Below are positions 1 through 9,307 of a stretch of 51,893 nt of DNA, one piece after another. This DNA comes from an uncultured Roseobacter sp. Lineage in GTDB: Bacteria > Pseudomonadota > Alphaproteobacteria > Rhodobacterales > Rhodobacteraceae. Below the pieces are notes generated by a model that was not told the DNA's origin, did not search any database, and saw nothing but the letters and a program-made list of their open reading frames with translations. The stretch is taken from assembly GCF_947496515.1 (NCBI RefSeq), contig NZ_CANMDB010000012.1:117934-169826 (forward strand), written 5' to 3'. Each line of letters begins with the position of its first letter. The first letter of the stretch is position 1. A program made the translations under genes and the position numbers.

Positions 1-198
1 TCGAGCTGGACACCCCCGGAAGGGCGGGTGTGTCCCAAGTGTCTGCGAAAGCAAGAAGCAGATAGCGGCACCACTTAACGGCTCACCGGTAAGCCAGCCA
101 AACCGACACCCCGAAGAGTGTGGCGAGGATCGGTCGGTGAAGTAGGGCGATGGCGAGCACAAAGGCACACCATCGCCAGTTTCGTCGCAGCCACGCCT

Positions 199-1461
199 TC
201 AGCACAGGAAGTCGGCGATAGCCGCGTTGAACATGATCACCAGCACAATCGTTGTCATCCCGATGAAGAGGGCGCCCGTGACCAACCGACCCGGGAGCGC
301 GCCGAAGGTCGCGCGATAGAGACCGACAGCCACATGGCCGCCATCAAGGCCGGGGATCGGCAGCAGGTTGAAGAGCGCCATCAGAAACGACATCATCCCG
401 AGAAACATCAGCATGAACCCCGGTCCCGAACGTGCCGCCTCAACCGCGACCGTCGCGACACCAGCCGGACCGGAAAGGGTGCAGCGATCGCCTCGCCCGA
501 GGAAAATCTGCGGCAGATCGTAGCTGGCGGATGCGACCACCCCCGATAGTATTCTGATGCTCTCCGCGAAGGCGCCGCCGATGGACAGCCGGTCCTCCTG
601 CAGCACGACCGAAGGTTGGTGGAGTACGCCGATCCGGTAGCCGGGACCGTGCGGCTCAGGCGTGACCTGTAACTCGACGAGGTCGCCACCGCGGAGGACG
701 TCCAGAGACAGCGTGCGGCCTTCACTGGATGACACCATCGCCACCAGCTCGTCCCAGACCAGAACGGCCCTGCCATCAATCGACCGCACCACGTCGTCGG
801 GCCGTAAGCCCGCGCTCGCAGCAGCACCGCCGAGAGACACCGCCTCGATCACGGGGCGCATGGGGTGAGGGCCGCGGACAGCCTCGATAAGGCCGTCCCG
901 GCGGATCTGGTAAGTGACCTCTGCCGCTGGGGAGAGGCAACCGCTCAGGGCCTTCAGAGAGCCGCCAGCGGCCTCGCACCCATCGACCGATAGGATGACA
1001 TCTCCGGCCTGCAGCTCGGACGCGCCGACACCTGTCGAGGTCTCTGCAACGACCCAGGGTATCGTGATCTTCGGCACCAGTGTGAGCCCGGCCGCGAAGA
1101 GCGCGACCGCCAGCAAGAGGTTCGCCACAGGGCCTGCCAAAGCGACGCTTGCGAGCGGGCCGAAGCGGGCCGCTTCGAGCGACGCGGGAAGCCGCGCCTG
1201 GTTCCGGTAGCCAGCCTCGCGCGCGGCCTCATCCTCTTCGAAGGCGACGTAGCCGCCGACCATGAACGAGCGAAATGTCCAGAGCGTGCCGCGACCATCC
1301 CGATAGCTTAGCACGAGAGGTCCGAAGCCGAGCGAGACCACCGCAGGGCGCAGACCGACGGCGCGGCCCACGAGGTAGTGACCAAGCTCGTGGAGCACGA
1401 CGATGAGCGCGAACCCCGCGAAGAGGCTCAGCCAGATGGCGGGCATGGCAAAAGCGGTCAT
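199..1461 (-). CDS. Site-2-type (M50) membrane metalloprotease with PDZ domains
   Basis: A 420-aa integral membrane zinc protease of the RseP/S2P family, which cuts substrates within or next to the membrane. The first membrane segment carries the zinc motif HELGH at about residues 24-28. Two PDZ-like segments follow at about 130-180 and 200-270. The second family motif, NLLPIPGLDGG, sits near residue 370, where the Asp is the third zinc ligand, and a last hydrophobic segment ends the protein. The length fits the family. The ATG overlaps the stop of the preceding lysozyme gene (ATGA), so the two are probably translated together. Next to conjugation genes it may process a plasmid or envelope factor. 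That role is inference; the protease family call is firm. Confidence 0.88.
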   Translation of the reverse strand: MTAFAMPAIWLSLFAGFALIVVLHELGHYLVGRAVGLRPAVVSLGFGPLVLSYRDGRGTLWTFRSFMVGGYVAFEEDEAAREAGYRNQARLPASLEAARFGPLASVALAGPVANLLLAVALFAAGLTLVPKITIPWVVAETSTGVGASELQAGDVILSVDGCEAAGGSLKALSGCLSPAAEVTYQIRRDGLIEAVRGPHPMRPVIEAVSLGGAAASAGLRPDDVVRSIDGRAVLVWDELVAMVSSSEGRTLSLDVLRGGDLVELQVTPEPHGPGYRIGVLHQPSVVLQEDRLSIGGAFAESIRILSGVVASASYDLPQIFLGRGDRCTLSGPAGVATVAVEAARSGPGFMLMFLGMMSFLMALFNLLPIPGLDGGHVAVGLYRATFGALPGRLVTGALFIGMTTIVLVIMFNAAIADFLC

Positions 1462-2099
1462 CCGAAGATCTCCTCCATATGGGCCGCGTACTCCGCGCGC
1501 GTTATGGTGGCCTTGTTCCCGGCAAAGCCGTGGTAGGCCGAGCGGCCCGAAGCCAGTGGCAGACCCGCCCAGATCTTCGCGAGGTTGTCCATGAAGGTCT
1601 CACGGGAGATTTGGTTTTTCTTGAACTGCGTCCAACCCGCTTCGGAGACGAGGATCCGCGCGAGCATGTCCTGGGTCGCCGCGTCAAACCGCGTGTCGCG
1701 TTCGAGACCGGCGATGCGGACAAGGCGCCCGAGTGTCTTGGGGATCTTCTGATACCGCCCGATGGCGTGCTGTTGTCCTGGCGTCGCATCGATCCAGTCG
1801 AAGATCTGACCGAGCGTCAGGGTCGAAGGCCGCCCCGGTGGTTTGATCCTGGCGCGAAGGTTCACGCTGTCGTAGCCCTCTCGCACCTCCGCCAGCGCGA
1901 TGAGCGAGAGCAGGCGATCCATCTCAGGTCCCGGCGGCAGTGCCGCTCGGACCGGCTTCGCACGAGACGGCTTTGCGCTGCCCTCACTGCCGGACAGCGC
2001 GAAGCTGGTGATCATCGCGCCGGGCGCGCTCCAGTCGGTGCGCGACGATGCCGGCTGCCAGTCCTGCGCCGGAGAGGCCGAAGGTAGAACGAGCGCCAT
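1458..2099 (-). CDS. Lambda-R-like lysozyme (GH104-type muramidase), conjugation-associated
   Basis: The C-terminal 150 residues resemble phage lambda endolysin R. There is an early catalytic-type Glu in ALAEVREGYDS, the block IGRYQKIPKT, and KIWAGLPLASG, which matches the lambda NIWASLPG segment. It probably opens peptidoglycan locally for the transfer apparatus, the role usually played by a VirB1-type transglycosylase. The ATG at 2099 gives a hydrophobic export leader (ALVLPSASPAQ) and then a Ser/Pro-rich linker. The frame stays open upstream to 3200, but only by reading through palindromic repeats, so I exclude that part. A GTG at 2114 is an alternative start, and no clear Shine-Dalgarno site is visible for either. 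The stop overlaps the M50 protease start. Confidence 0.72.
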   Translation of the reverse strand: MALVLPSASPAQDWQPASSRTDWSAPGAMITSFALSGSEGSAKPSRAKPVRAALPPGPEMDRLLSLIALAEVREGYDSVNLRARIKPPGRPSTLTLGQIFDWIDATPGQQHAIGRYQKIPKTLGRLVRIAGLERDTRFDAATQDMLARILVSEAGWTQFKKNQISRETFMDNLAKIWAGLPLASGRSAYHGFAGNKATITRAEYAAHMEEIFG

Positions 2100-2136
2100 C
2101 GCCACTGCCGCCACAAAGCGGCGGCGCCGGCACTGC

Positions 2137-2212
2137 GCGGGTGGTTTGTACAAGGATGCCTTCGGCACCCCGTTGGGGCTGCACTTCGCTTGGCCTTGCA
2201 CAAACCACCCGC
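2137..2212. repeat. Palindromic repeat copy A (76 bp)
   Basis: A long imperfect palindrome. The arm GCGGGTGGTTTGT is mirrored by ACAAACCACCCGC, with CAAGG/CCTTG inside and a CCCC/GGGG inner stem. It lies directly upstream of the lysozyme leader. The same core recurs near 2285, 2424 and 2682. Confidence 0.85.
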
Positions 2213-2284
2213 TTGGCCTCTTCGATGACCGTAGCCAGCACGCCTGTAGGAGGTGCAACGCCAAACGACCGGCGCTCCGGAGCA

Positions 2285-2349
2285 GGCTCGCACAAGGATG
2301 CCTTCGGCGAACCATTGGGGCTGAGCTTCGCTTGGCCTTGCCCGACCGA
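2285..2349. repeat. Diverged palindromic repeat copy B
   Basis: This copy keeps the core (ACAAGGATGCCTTCGGC ... CTTCGCTTGGCCTTG) seen in the other copies. Its outer arms are different: GAGCAG upstream is mirrored by CTGCTC downstream. The change of both arms together suggests the stem is being conserved. Confidence 0.65.
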
Positions 2350-2397
2350 TCTGCTCTGCCTCGGCGCAGACGGAGCTCAGCCCGCTCGGCAGCGCCA

Positions 2398-2567
2398 GGA
2401 CCCAGCTCACCGGCCGGCACTGCGCGGGTGGCTTGCACAAGGATGCCTTCGGCACCCCGTTGGGGCTGCGCTTCGCTTGGCCTTGCACAATCCACCCGCT
2501 TGGCCTCCTCGCCGACCTCGCACAGCCTGTCGTGGGTCGCGACGATCCTGGGCGTGATTGCTTCCGC
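2398..2567. repeat. Direct repeat unit C containing a palindrome (2424-2499)
   Basis: This 170-bp unit is almost identical to 2656-2825, an offset of exactly 258 bp. Weaker similarity continues for about 25 bp. It contains the same palindromic core as copy A plus about 70 bp of extra shared sequence. Confidence 0.85.
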
Positions 2568-2655
2568 CACGCCCAGGCTGGTGACCGCGGTGCTTCGACC
2601 CAGCGAATGGCGAGGGCTGGTGAAAGACTGTGTTGGCCTGATTGGCCGATTAAGG

Positions 2656-2825
2656 GGACCCAGCTCACCGGCCGGCACTGCGCGGGTGGCTTGCACAAGG
2701 ATGCCTTCGGCACCCCGTTGGGGCTGCGCTTCGCTTGGCCTTGCACAATCCACCCGCTTGGCCTCCTCGCCGACCTCGCACAGCCTGTCGTGGGTCGCGA
2801 CGATCCTGGGCGTGATTGCTTCCGC
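2656..2825. repeat. Direct repeat unit D containing a palindrome (2682-2757)
   Basis: Second copy of the 170-bp unit at 2398-2567. The flank GGCCGATTAAGGGGAC occurs just before this unit (near 2644) and again near 2896, pointing to a tandemly amplified segment. Confidence 0.85.
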
Positions 2826-2965
2826 AAAGCCCAGGCTTGGGACCTCGGTGCCCAGACCAACGGACGAGCGAGGATTGGCGGAGAGGAGTATCGGCCCGCT
2901 GGGCCGATTAAGGGGACACACCATACGCAGCATGCTGCATTTGGCGCTTAAACCATTGGTTTCGC

Positions 2966-2991
2966 TAAAGAAAAGACCCTTCGGAAGGGTC
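2966..2991 (-). terminator. Rho-independent terminator of the traD-traI operon
   Basis: Read on the minus strand, GACCCTT-CCG-AAGGGTC forms a perfect 7-bp stem followed by TTTTCTTT. It lies downstream of the 204-aa gene and separates that operon from the lysozyme/M50 pair. Confidence 0.75.
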
Positions 2992-3044
2992 AAATCCTGG
3001 TACGAAATAATTTCCCCGTATTTCCAATAGGTTAGTCTCTCTTT

Positions 3045-3121
3045 GGTCACGCCTGACCACTCTAAAGTCACGCGTGACTGGGCGTTGGTCACGCGTGCCC
3101 GCATGTCGGTCACGAATGACC
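3045..3121. promoter_or_regulatory. Array of four 14-bp palindromes at exact 21-bp spacing
   Basis: Four related palindromes, consensus GGTCACGCGTGACC, start at 3045, 3066, 3087 and 3108. The 21-bp period is two helical turns, which would put bound dimers on one face of the DNA. The layout suits a plasmid iteron, a partition site or a multi-operator array. No protein in the window can be assigned to it from sequence alone. It lies after the stop of the 204-aa gene and before that operon's terminator. Confidence 0.8.
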
Positions 3122-3196
3122 AGGGGCTTCCACTCGTTTGGTCGAGATTGCTTGGACTATGACGGGCCCAAATAAGCAAGATCTTTTGACGAATGG

Positions 3197-3811
3197 TCAT
3201 AGCTCTTGCTCTCGATCCATCATCTGGATCATGTCGGGTTGCAGATCCTCTGCTGGTCCAGTCCGTTCGGTCGGAACAACGGGCTGACTGATGATGCGTT
3301 GAAGTTCAGCGTCGATCCGCGCGAGCACCTTAAGTTGGTCGTGTTCCAGTTCGTTGGTAGTCCTTGTGACACGCTCGAACATCTTGTCCATCTCTGCGAA
3401 GATCGGTTCGGCGTCCTCGCCCTCAAAGAAGGTCCGAGCGATCAGGCCGCGGGTAGTGTGGTGCTGCTTATCCAAGCTGTCAAAGCGTAGTTTCATGAGG
3501 GCATAGATACCTCGCATGACGGAAGACAGCTCGTGGAGCCGGTCAACCGCTTCGCGTTGTAGTGACGCGGCCTCAGCGATCGACTGGCCGATGCGAACCA
3601 AGGCGGCGGCATTCGCGGAGGAGGTGCTGTTCGTCTTTTGAACAACATCTGCAAGTTCGGCGAGTCGATTGCTGACCGTTGCTGCCTCATTTAATTTTTC
3701 TAACTCTGCATCGAGCATTGGCCCGCGCGCATTGGATGGTACTTCAGCAACCAAGGACGTAGCGAGAGGTCCTAGATACACACGAAGTTTTTGGGAGTCG
3801 GTCTCTGTCAT
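3197..3811 (-). CDS. Hypothetical helical protein encoded behind the relaxase
   Basis: 204 aa with no family I recognise. It is rich in Glu, Leu and Ala with few Gly or Pro, so it is probably mostly alpha-helical. There is a likely coiled coil in about residues 30-90 and a second helical stretch at 130-180 (EMDKMFERVTRTTNELEHDQ). No signal peptide or membrane segment is seen. The start is supported by AAAGGAG 8 nt upstream of the ATG. It is the last gene of the traD-traI operon, 12 nt after traI, so a role as a relaxosome or mobilisation accessory protein is likely but not shown. Confidence 0.7.
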   Translation of the reverse strand: MTETDSQKLRVYLGPLATSLVAEVPSNARGPMLDAELEKLNEAATVSNRLAELADVVQKTNSTSSANAAALVRIGQSIAEAASLQREAVDRLHELSSVMRGIYALMKLRFDSLDKQHHTTRGLIARTFFEGEDAEPIFAEMDKMFERVTRTTNELEHDQLKVLARIDAELQRIISQPVVPTERTGPAEDLQPDMIQMMDREQEL

Positions 3812-3823
3812 GTTCGGTCTCCT

Positions 3824-6800
3824 TTAGAGGGTTTTCTGATCAAGGTTCTTTTCTTCGAGCTGGTCGAAGAGATCGTTCATGCGCTGGTCGAGATCGGCGA
3901 GCGGATCGGGTTCGCGGTCTCGGCCGGGATGATTTTTGCCATCCTTCTGCAGGTCATTGGAGGCCTTGTCAGGAGCCTCAGATTGCCTTTCAGAAGCCGT
4001 CTCACGTGCAGCGTCTTGGACCTGTCGTTGGTCGCTTTTGGCATCTTCCTGGCGTCCGTCAGGCTGGCCAAAAAGCTCCCCTTGGGGTCGCTCAGTCTGA
4101 CTGGCGGATTGTTCCTCAGTGCGGACTCTATCGCCTCTGTGAGCGTCCTCTGTCCTGTGCTCCGAGGTTTGGTTCAGGGTGGTGTGAGGGGATGTCTTCT
4201 CTGGCTCAGGCGCTGCGTTTTGGTGAAACCGGAAGGGGTCAAAGTCAGCCATTCGACCAGGCTGAACGGCCGCCTGAAACGCGGCCTGACCCCGATCCAG
4301 CAGCTGGTCGTGGAGACGTTCCTGAAACGCCTGCGGGTTCTGGGAGAGAGCCTCCAGAGCGTTGATGCGCTCACCTGTTTCCTTCTGGATTGTGTCGGCC
4401 AATTTGCTTGCACTGTCGGTCACCAGAAGCGTGTCTTCACGCATCCGCGACAGGCTCACGTAGAAGCCTTTCTGGGTCGCCAGACGTTCCTTGCTGTGCA
4501 TGCCGAGGATCACGCGATCGACGGTTGAGCCTTGGTAGTCGTGGGATGTCGAAGCGTAGGCAAGCTGCATGCCGCGGGCTGCAAGGCTGTCCGTGCGGAG
4601 GGTCTTGTTTCCGTCCTCAGTGCGGACGGTGAGCTGCTTCTGGTTGATTGAAACGATGCGCCCGGAGTTGGCATTTTCGATCCCGTTGTCGCGATCGGTG
4701 ATCTTGAACTTGACCGCATCGCCGACGGCGAATTGCTCGTGAGTCTTCTGGAAGGCCACAAGATGCCGGCCAAGACGCGACCCCGCTTCGAGCGTCAGAA
4801 CGCGGGATTTACCCTCCTCATCGGTCAGTTCCAGTAGGCGTTTTTCGGGGTCGACAGCGGACACTTCATAGAGAGCGCCGGCGGTCAGATCCGCAGTCTT
4901 CACAGTCTTCAGGGCGGCGATGATGTTGCCGGTTTTGAAGCTTGATGCTTCGCCTGCCTCGGCCACCGTCAGGTTCCGCGGGAGGAGACTGTTTATCGTG
5001 ACGGCTTGCCCAGTAACCTCGCCGGTGCGACGAAGTCCAGCCTGAACGGCAGAGTTGATGTCGCGGCGCATGCCATTGGTCATGACGACGATGCCAGTCC
5101 GGGCACGATCTTCAGACGAGCGTGAGAGGTATTTTGAAGCGACCTCGGCCGAGATGGCGGCGCGATTGTCTTCCGTCTCGGACACCTCGGAAATGCCCGA
5201 GAAGGCCGCGTGTACGTCACCGCGGTACGCGTGTAGAACCGCCGTCCGCCCTTCTGCTGTGTTCTGGCGTTGGATGTCCAGCATCTGAGCATAGGGCATG
5301 CCTGCGTCCTGCAGTTGCCGGAAGGAAGAGCCCGCGGCGACGGCATCGAGCTGGCGAACGTCCCCCACCAGGACCACACGGGCGTAGCCTTTGTCGTTGG
5401 CCATCTTGATGACGCTGTTCATCTGCCGCGATGAGAGCATCGACGCTTCGTCAACGACGAGAACCGTCTTGCTTTTGTCGGGATCGCCCGGCGCGTTCTC
5501 GTGGCGGACGAGGGCGGAGGAGACAGTGCGACTGTCGGGGACAGACTCACTCAAAGCCGAGACGGCCTTGAGGGAGGGGGCCAAACCTTCGATGGTATAC
5601 TCGGCGCGCTCGAGCTGCTTTGCGACAGTCGCCAGCATGAACGTCTTGCCCGTTCCGGCCAGACCCTGGACACCGACGATCCGGTCTTCGCTCGTCAGGA
5701 TCAAATGGGCTGCTTCCTTCTGACCGTCGGTGAGTGTGGTGCGGTCAAGACGTCGAGCAACGACCTTCTCTGCGGGCCGGAGCGTGAGCTTGTCGGTTGC
5801 CGATCTGACATCGACCGAGCCGTTACGACGCTCGCGCCGCATCAAACCGATGTTTTCGCGTTCGACCCGAGCCGTCTCTTTGTCGGTCAGATGCGCCCGA
5901 TCATCGTGCATGACGGCAAAGAGATCACGACGGCCAAGCGCGTCTCGGATCTCACGTTCTACCTCAACGGCGCGCACCCCTTTGTCATGGGTGATGGCAG
6001 TCTGAATGACATCGGCCTTCTCGTAGATGGATTGCCGCTCAGAGAGATGCGAAACTGCGAACTGCAGGGCGGCCCGGGCATCGGAGAGTTGAGTGCGTTC
6101 CTGGGCTGGCTCTTTTGGCATCTGCAGCGTAATGCCCTGAGACTGAGCTTCCGAACGCCAGGCCGAATAAAGGTCGCCGCGTTCAACAGGTCCTTTCTTG
6201 GACCGTGTTGCGAGAGCGGCGAGTGCGGAGTTCCTGGTGGAAGGCTCCAGGTTGCGATCCTTCAGACTGGCCTCGATCTCGGACCGCCGCTTGGAGAAAT
6301 GCTCAATCAGGGGTTCGGGTACATCTCTAATGTCAAAGAGCCCCTTATCGCCCCACTCTACGCTGTAGCCGAGCTTTTCGAGGCTACCAGCTAGGGCGTT
6401 CCGATAGATCTGGCCGAGCAGAAGCGTGTGGCGGTAAATGTTGTCGTTGTGGAGTGAGCGGAACCGGCCGTCGCCCGGGTCGACCATGTTGGCGATCACG
6501 GCATGGGTATGCAGTTGAGGATCGAGCGCGCGGCTTGTGTCATGCTGGAAGAGACCGGCGATGATCTTGCCGCCCGTGACGACCGTCATCTGGCCTTCCT
6601 CCCAGATCCTTGTTTGGACCACGTGCTTCTCGACATAGCCCATGGCTTCGTTCACAGCTTCGTGGTGCGCCTCAAGCACCCGGCTATCACCGCCAACAAG
6701 GGCTGCGATGCTGACGCCCTTCGGCGCTGAGAAGGTCAGATCGATACCGGATCTATGCTCCCAGGCGCCATCGCGCATTCTTCCAATGCGGGAACCATCC

Positions 6801-6991
6801 GGTGCCATGCCATCGAGCAGCTGCGAAAACCGGACGTCATCGATCCTTCCGGAAAGCCCGGCTTCCGCTGCTGCATCGCCGAAATAACGCGCAGCTTGTT
6901 CCGCCTCCGGTGAGCCCGCAATGTAGTAGCCTTCGGCCTTGTAGTATCCGCTTGATGCCTGTCCGCTGCTGACGTTCGACATCGAGAGCAT
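3824..6991 (-). CDS. traI: MobF-type conjugative relaxase/helicase
   Basis: 1055-aa TrwC/TraI-type relaxase. It nicks one strand at the plasmid oriT, stays bound to the 5' end through a Tyr and unwinds DNA during transfer. The N-terminal relaxase domain (about residues 1-300) has Tyr pairs near residues 17 and 23 and a His triad in HDTSRALDPQLHTHAVIANM. The helicase part has Walker A GLAGTGKT near residue 445, Walker B VVDEASML, and a GDVRQL motif. The C-terminal 130 residues are charged and low in complexity. The ATG at 6991 overlaps the traD stop (TGATG) and follows AAGGGG. A TTG three bases earlier is less likely. Confidence 0.93.
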   Translation of the reverse strand: MLSMSNVSSGQASSGYYKAEGYYIAGSPEAEQAARYFGDAAAEAGLSGRIDDVRFSQLLDGMAPDGSRIGRMRDGAWEHRSGIDLTFSAPKGVSIAALVGGDSRVLEAHHEAVNEAMGYVEKHVVQTRIWEEGQMTVVTGGKIIAGLFQHDTSRALDPQLHTHAVIANMVDPGDGRFRSLHNDNIYRHTLLLGQIYRNALAGSLEKLGYSVEWGDKGLFDIRDVPEPLIEHFSKRRSEIEASLKDRNLEPSTRNSALAALATRSKKGPVERGDLYSAWRSEAQSQGITLQMPKEPAQERTQLSDARAALQFAVSHLSERQSIYEKADVIQTAITHDKGVRAVEVEREIRDALGRRDLFAVMHDDRAHLTDKETARVERENIGLMRRERRNGSVDVRSATDKLTLRPAEKVVARRLDRTTLTDGQKEAAHLILTSEDRIVGVQGLAGTGKTFMLATVAKQLERAEYTIEGLAPSLKAVSALSESVPDSRTVSSALVRHENAPGDPDKSKTVLVVDEASMLSSRQMNSVIKMANDKGYARVVLVGDVRQLDAVAAGSSFRQLQDAGMPYAQMLDIQRQNTAEGRTAVLHAYRGDVHAAFSGISEVSETEDNRAAISAEVASKYLSRSSEDRARTGIVVMTNGMRRDINSAVQAGLRRTGEVTGQAVTINSLLPRNLTVAEAGEASSFKTGNIIAALKTVKTADLTAGALYEVSAVDPEKRLLELTDEEGKSRVLTLEAGSRLGRHLVAFQKTHEQFAVGDAVKFKITDRDNGIENANSGRIVSINQKQLTVRTEDGNKTLRTDSLAARGMQLAYASTSHDYQGSTVDRVILGMHSKERLATQKGFYVSLSRMREDTLLVTDSASKLADTIQKETGERINALEALSQNPQAFQERLHDQLLDRGQAAFQAAVQPGRMADFDPFRFHQNAAPEPEKTSPHTTLNQTSEHRTEDAHRGDRVRTEEQSASQTERPQGELFGQPDGRQEDAKSDQRQVQDAARETASERQSEAPDKASNDLQKDGKNHPGRDREPDPLADLDQRMNDLFDQLEEKNLDQKTL

Positions 6992-9255
6992 CAAACGTCC
7001 CCTTGATATTCATCGAACCAAACGGGTGATGCAGTCACTTTTTTCTTCGAAGATCTCGTTGGCTTCTTCGACCTGCTAGAGCGCGACGGTCCCGATTTGG
7101 CACCTTTTGCGGGCTTTCGTTTCTTGTGAGCCAAGTCACGTTGGACATCTTGTTCCGCTTTTGCGGTACTCATCCAAGGTGGTTGGGGCGTCGTGGAGTG
7201 GCGCGACGCGTTTTGACGATTGCCAATCACGGGATCGGACACCATGACGATTGGCTGGATCCTGTCGGGCGGAACGCCAGCGGTGTATTGGGTGTAGAAA
7301 TGCGCCCAATAGGCTGCGATATCCGTTGGAGGGCAGGTGCGGTTCTTCACCCAATCATCGCGTGAGCAGGCGAAGGCCGCGCCCGCCCAGGTCGCGAAAG
7401 CGTCGAAGAGCTCCGGGTCGTCTTGCGATGCCTCGTGTTGCTCGGCCGCGCTGCCACCATTGTCTGGGCCGCCACCATCAAGTCGGCCATCGTAGAAGCC
7501 ATCACCAAGATAGGGCTGGAAGCCCGCGCAGATCTCGGGTTCGCCAGGCGCTTTGAATGTGACCCTCGCTGTCGGCGCGTTATAGGCGAAGCGAACGTAG
7601 CATTCGAACTGAGGCAGCGCCTGGATCTCCGACGCGGTGACGATTGGGCGTTCCTGACGGCTCTGAACAAAGCCAACACCATCGCGGGCCTCATGCGCAC
7701 CAACTGTGATGTTGGCATTGACCTCGATGGTATCGGCCGAGCCGAGGCTGTCGCTGAAGACCTTGGCGGTCCGGGCATTGGGTGTGTTAAAGACAAGACG
7801 GTTGTTGAGTGTCCCTGTGATCGACTCAGCCGCTTCGCGCCCGTAGATCTCCTCAAGCTGGCTGTAGACCTGGTAACCCAGGACAAAGGCACCACCGAAC
7901 TGCCGGATCTGCGCGAGAGAGGTCACCAGAAACGGCATCTTGTTCAGCGCCGGCACCTCATCGAAGAAGAAGAAGACCCGAGGATCCGCCGAGGGCGGTT
8001 GCGACATGAGCGCGTTGACGCCCAGCTCTGTGATGGTCGAGATGATGTTGCGGGTCGCAGCCGTATGTTCCGCGTCAGCCGTCAGAAACACGAAGCTAGG
8101 GGTGTCTTCGGCCATCCATTTGCGAATCGAGAAGCGTGGTCCATCATCCCGCATGAATTCGAGAAATCGCAGATGCGAAATCATGTTGGCGCGAATGCTG
8201 AGAGCCGTCTTCTCAATGTTGGTGTTGAAGAAGTGGGCAGAGGGTGAGTTGGCGACCAACTCGCTGAGCTGGTCCGCTGGCATGTTCAGAATAGCGTTGA
8301 GGAGGGCCTCATTTGTGCGCTCGCCGCGCTTGTAAAGTTCGCGCGCAGCGTGCTCGAAGACGATGCGCGCCGCGTTAGTCCAAAAGGGATCACTCTCTCC
8401 GGGCCTGATCGGGATCATCACTTCCGCCATCTGGGCAAAGGAGCCGAGGTCTTTGACGTCATCGAAGGGGCACCAGGCAACAGACCGGTCATCAAATGGA
8501 TTGACGATGACGTCGGTTTCCTCGTTGTAGAAGCGGCTGACAAAGGTACCCATGCGGTCGTAGATCACAGCGCGGCCACCATTCTGACGAATGGTGCGCA
8601 GCATCTCGATCATCGCAGTCGTCTTGCCTACGCCGACAGTGCCAAAGAAGCCGGTTTGAGCTTCAAGCGCATTTGGAGGGAAAGGGACGCTTGCAATGGT
8701 GTAGCGCGGCGCCTTCTTGCGGTCCTTGAACTTTCGGACGTACTGCTTCCATTGATTGTTGGACCACCACTTGAGCTCACCAGCGCTGATCAGACGGGAG
8801 CCCCGAATGTAGTTGTTCCGCTCGACACGCCGCCCGCTGACATAGAAGACGACAACGCTGGCGAGGCAGATTAGAAGAGCTGGGATGAGCGAGAGGAAGG
8901 CCGCGCGGAAGGCCTTTCGAACCGTCGTGTCTCGTATCTCGCGCTGGCGATGGTCGCGGTAGAGCTCAACGGCGCTGTAGTCTCTGATCTCGCCGTTGTG
9001 GTCGGTAAGTGTAAACGTTCTCTCAGAGCCGGTCTCGTTCTGAACCAGCTGCTCCGCCCAACCGTAGAAAACCGTTACCCGAATTCGCTCCGGGTCGATC
9101 ACGTCCCGTGCGAGGTAAGCAAAGCTGGCGATGTACCCGATCGCCGCCAGAACCAGAGAAAACCGCAAGACCTGTTGGGCCATGCGCCACCAGTGTTGGG
9201 TAGTCTGGCCACCACGGATCAGGGTGGTCGGCGATGAGAGAGCGCTCGATTTCAT
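6991..9255 (-). CDS. traD: Type IV coupling protein (VirD4/TraD family)
   Basis: 754-aa inner-membrane ATPase that recruits the relaxase-DNA complex to the secretion channel. Two N-terminal membrane segments (about residues 27-48 and 120-140) flank a periplasmic stretch. Walker A is GTVGVGKT at about 204-211 and Walker B is FFFFDE at about 428-433. The C-terminal tail is very basic and Ser/Lys-rich (for example KKRKPAKGAK), which suits DNA or relaxase contact. GGAGAAAAG lies before the ATG. It leads the traD-traI operon and is divergent from the DsbA-like gene across about 50 bp. The call is firm. Confidence 0.93.
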   Translation of the reverse strand: MKSSALSSPTTLIRGGQTTQHWWRMAQQVLRFSLVLAAIGYIASFAYLARDVIDPERIRVTVFYGWAEQLVQNETGSERTFTLTDHNGEIRDYSAVELYRDHRQREIRDTTVRKAFRAAFLSLIPALLICLASVVVFYVSGRRVERNNYIRGSRLISAGELKWWSNNQWKQYVRKFKDRKKAPRYTIASVPFPPNALEAQTGFFGTVGVGKTTAMIEMLRTIRQNGGRAVIYDRMGTFVSRFYNEETDVIVNPFDDRSVAWCPFDDVKDLGSFAQMAEVMIPIRPGESDPFWTNAARIVFEHAARELYKRGERTNEALLNAILNMPADQLSELVANSPSAHFFNTNIEKTALSIRANMISHLRFLEFMRDDGPRFSIRKWMAEDTPSFVFLTADAEHTAATRNIISTITELGVNALMSQPPSADPRVFFFFDEVPALNKMPFLVTSLAQIRQFGGAFVLGYQVYSQLEEIYGREAAESITGTLNNRLVFNTPNARTAKVFSDSLGSADTIEVNANITVGAHEARDGVGFVQSRQERPIVTASEIQALPQFECYVRFAYNAPTARVTFKAPGEPEICAGFQPYLGDGFYDGRLDGGGPDNGGSAAEQHEASQDDPELFDAFATWAGAAFACSRDDWVKNRTCPPTDIAAYWAHFYTQYTAGVPPDRIQPIVMVSDPVIGNRQNASRHSTTPQPPWMSTAKAEQDVQRDLAHKKRKPAKGAKSGPSRSSRSKKPTRSSKKKVTASPVWFDEYQGDV

Positions 9256-9307
9256 TTGTCTTTTCTCCGGGCTGGTATTTCATATAAAAGTCAAGTACGG
9301 TGAAAAT

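Noticed and set aside
2137-2825. Possible CRISPR array in the repeat region
   Set aside because: Units are 76-170 bp with irregular spacing and internal palindromes. There are only four copies, no 25-40 bp repeat/spacer pattern and no cas genes.
3045-3121. Possible mini-CRISPR from the 21-bp periodic palindromes
   Set aside because: The repeats are 14 bp and separated by only 7 bp, too short for spacers; a protein-binding array fits better.
2100-3200. Upstream extension of the lysozyme frame to a 580-aa protein
   Set aside because: The extension consists mostly of translated palindromic repeats and crosses the operon terminator, with no ribosome site at its start. It is open by composition rather than by evident selection.
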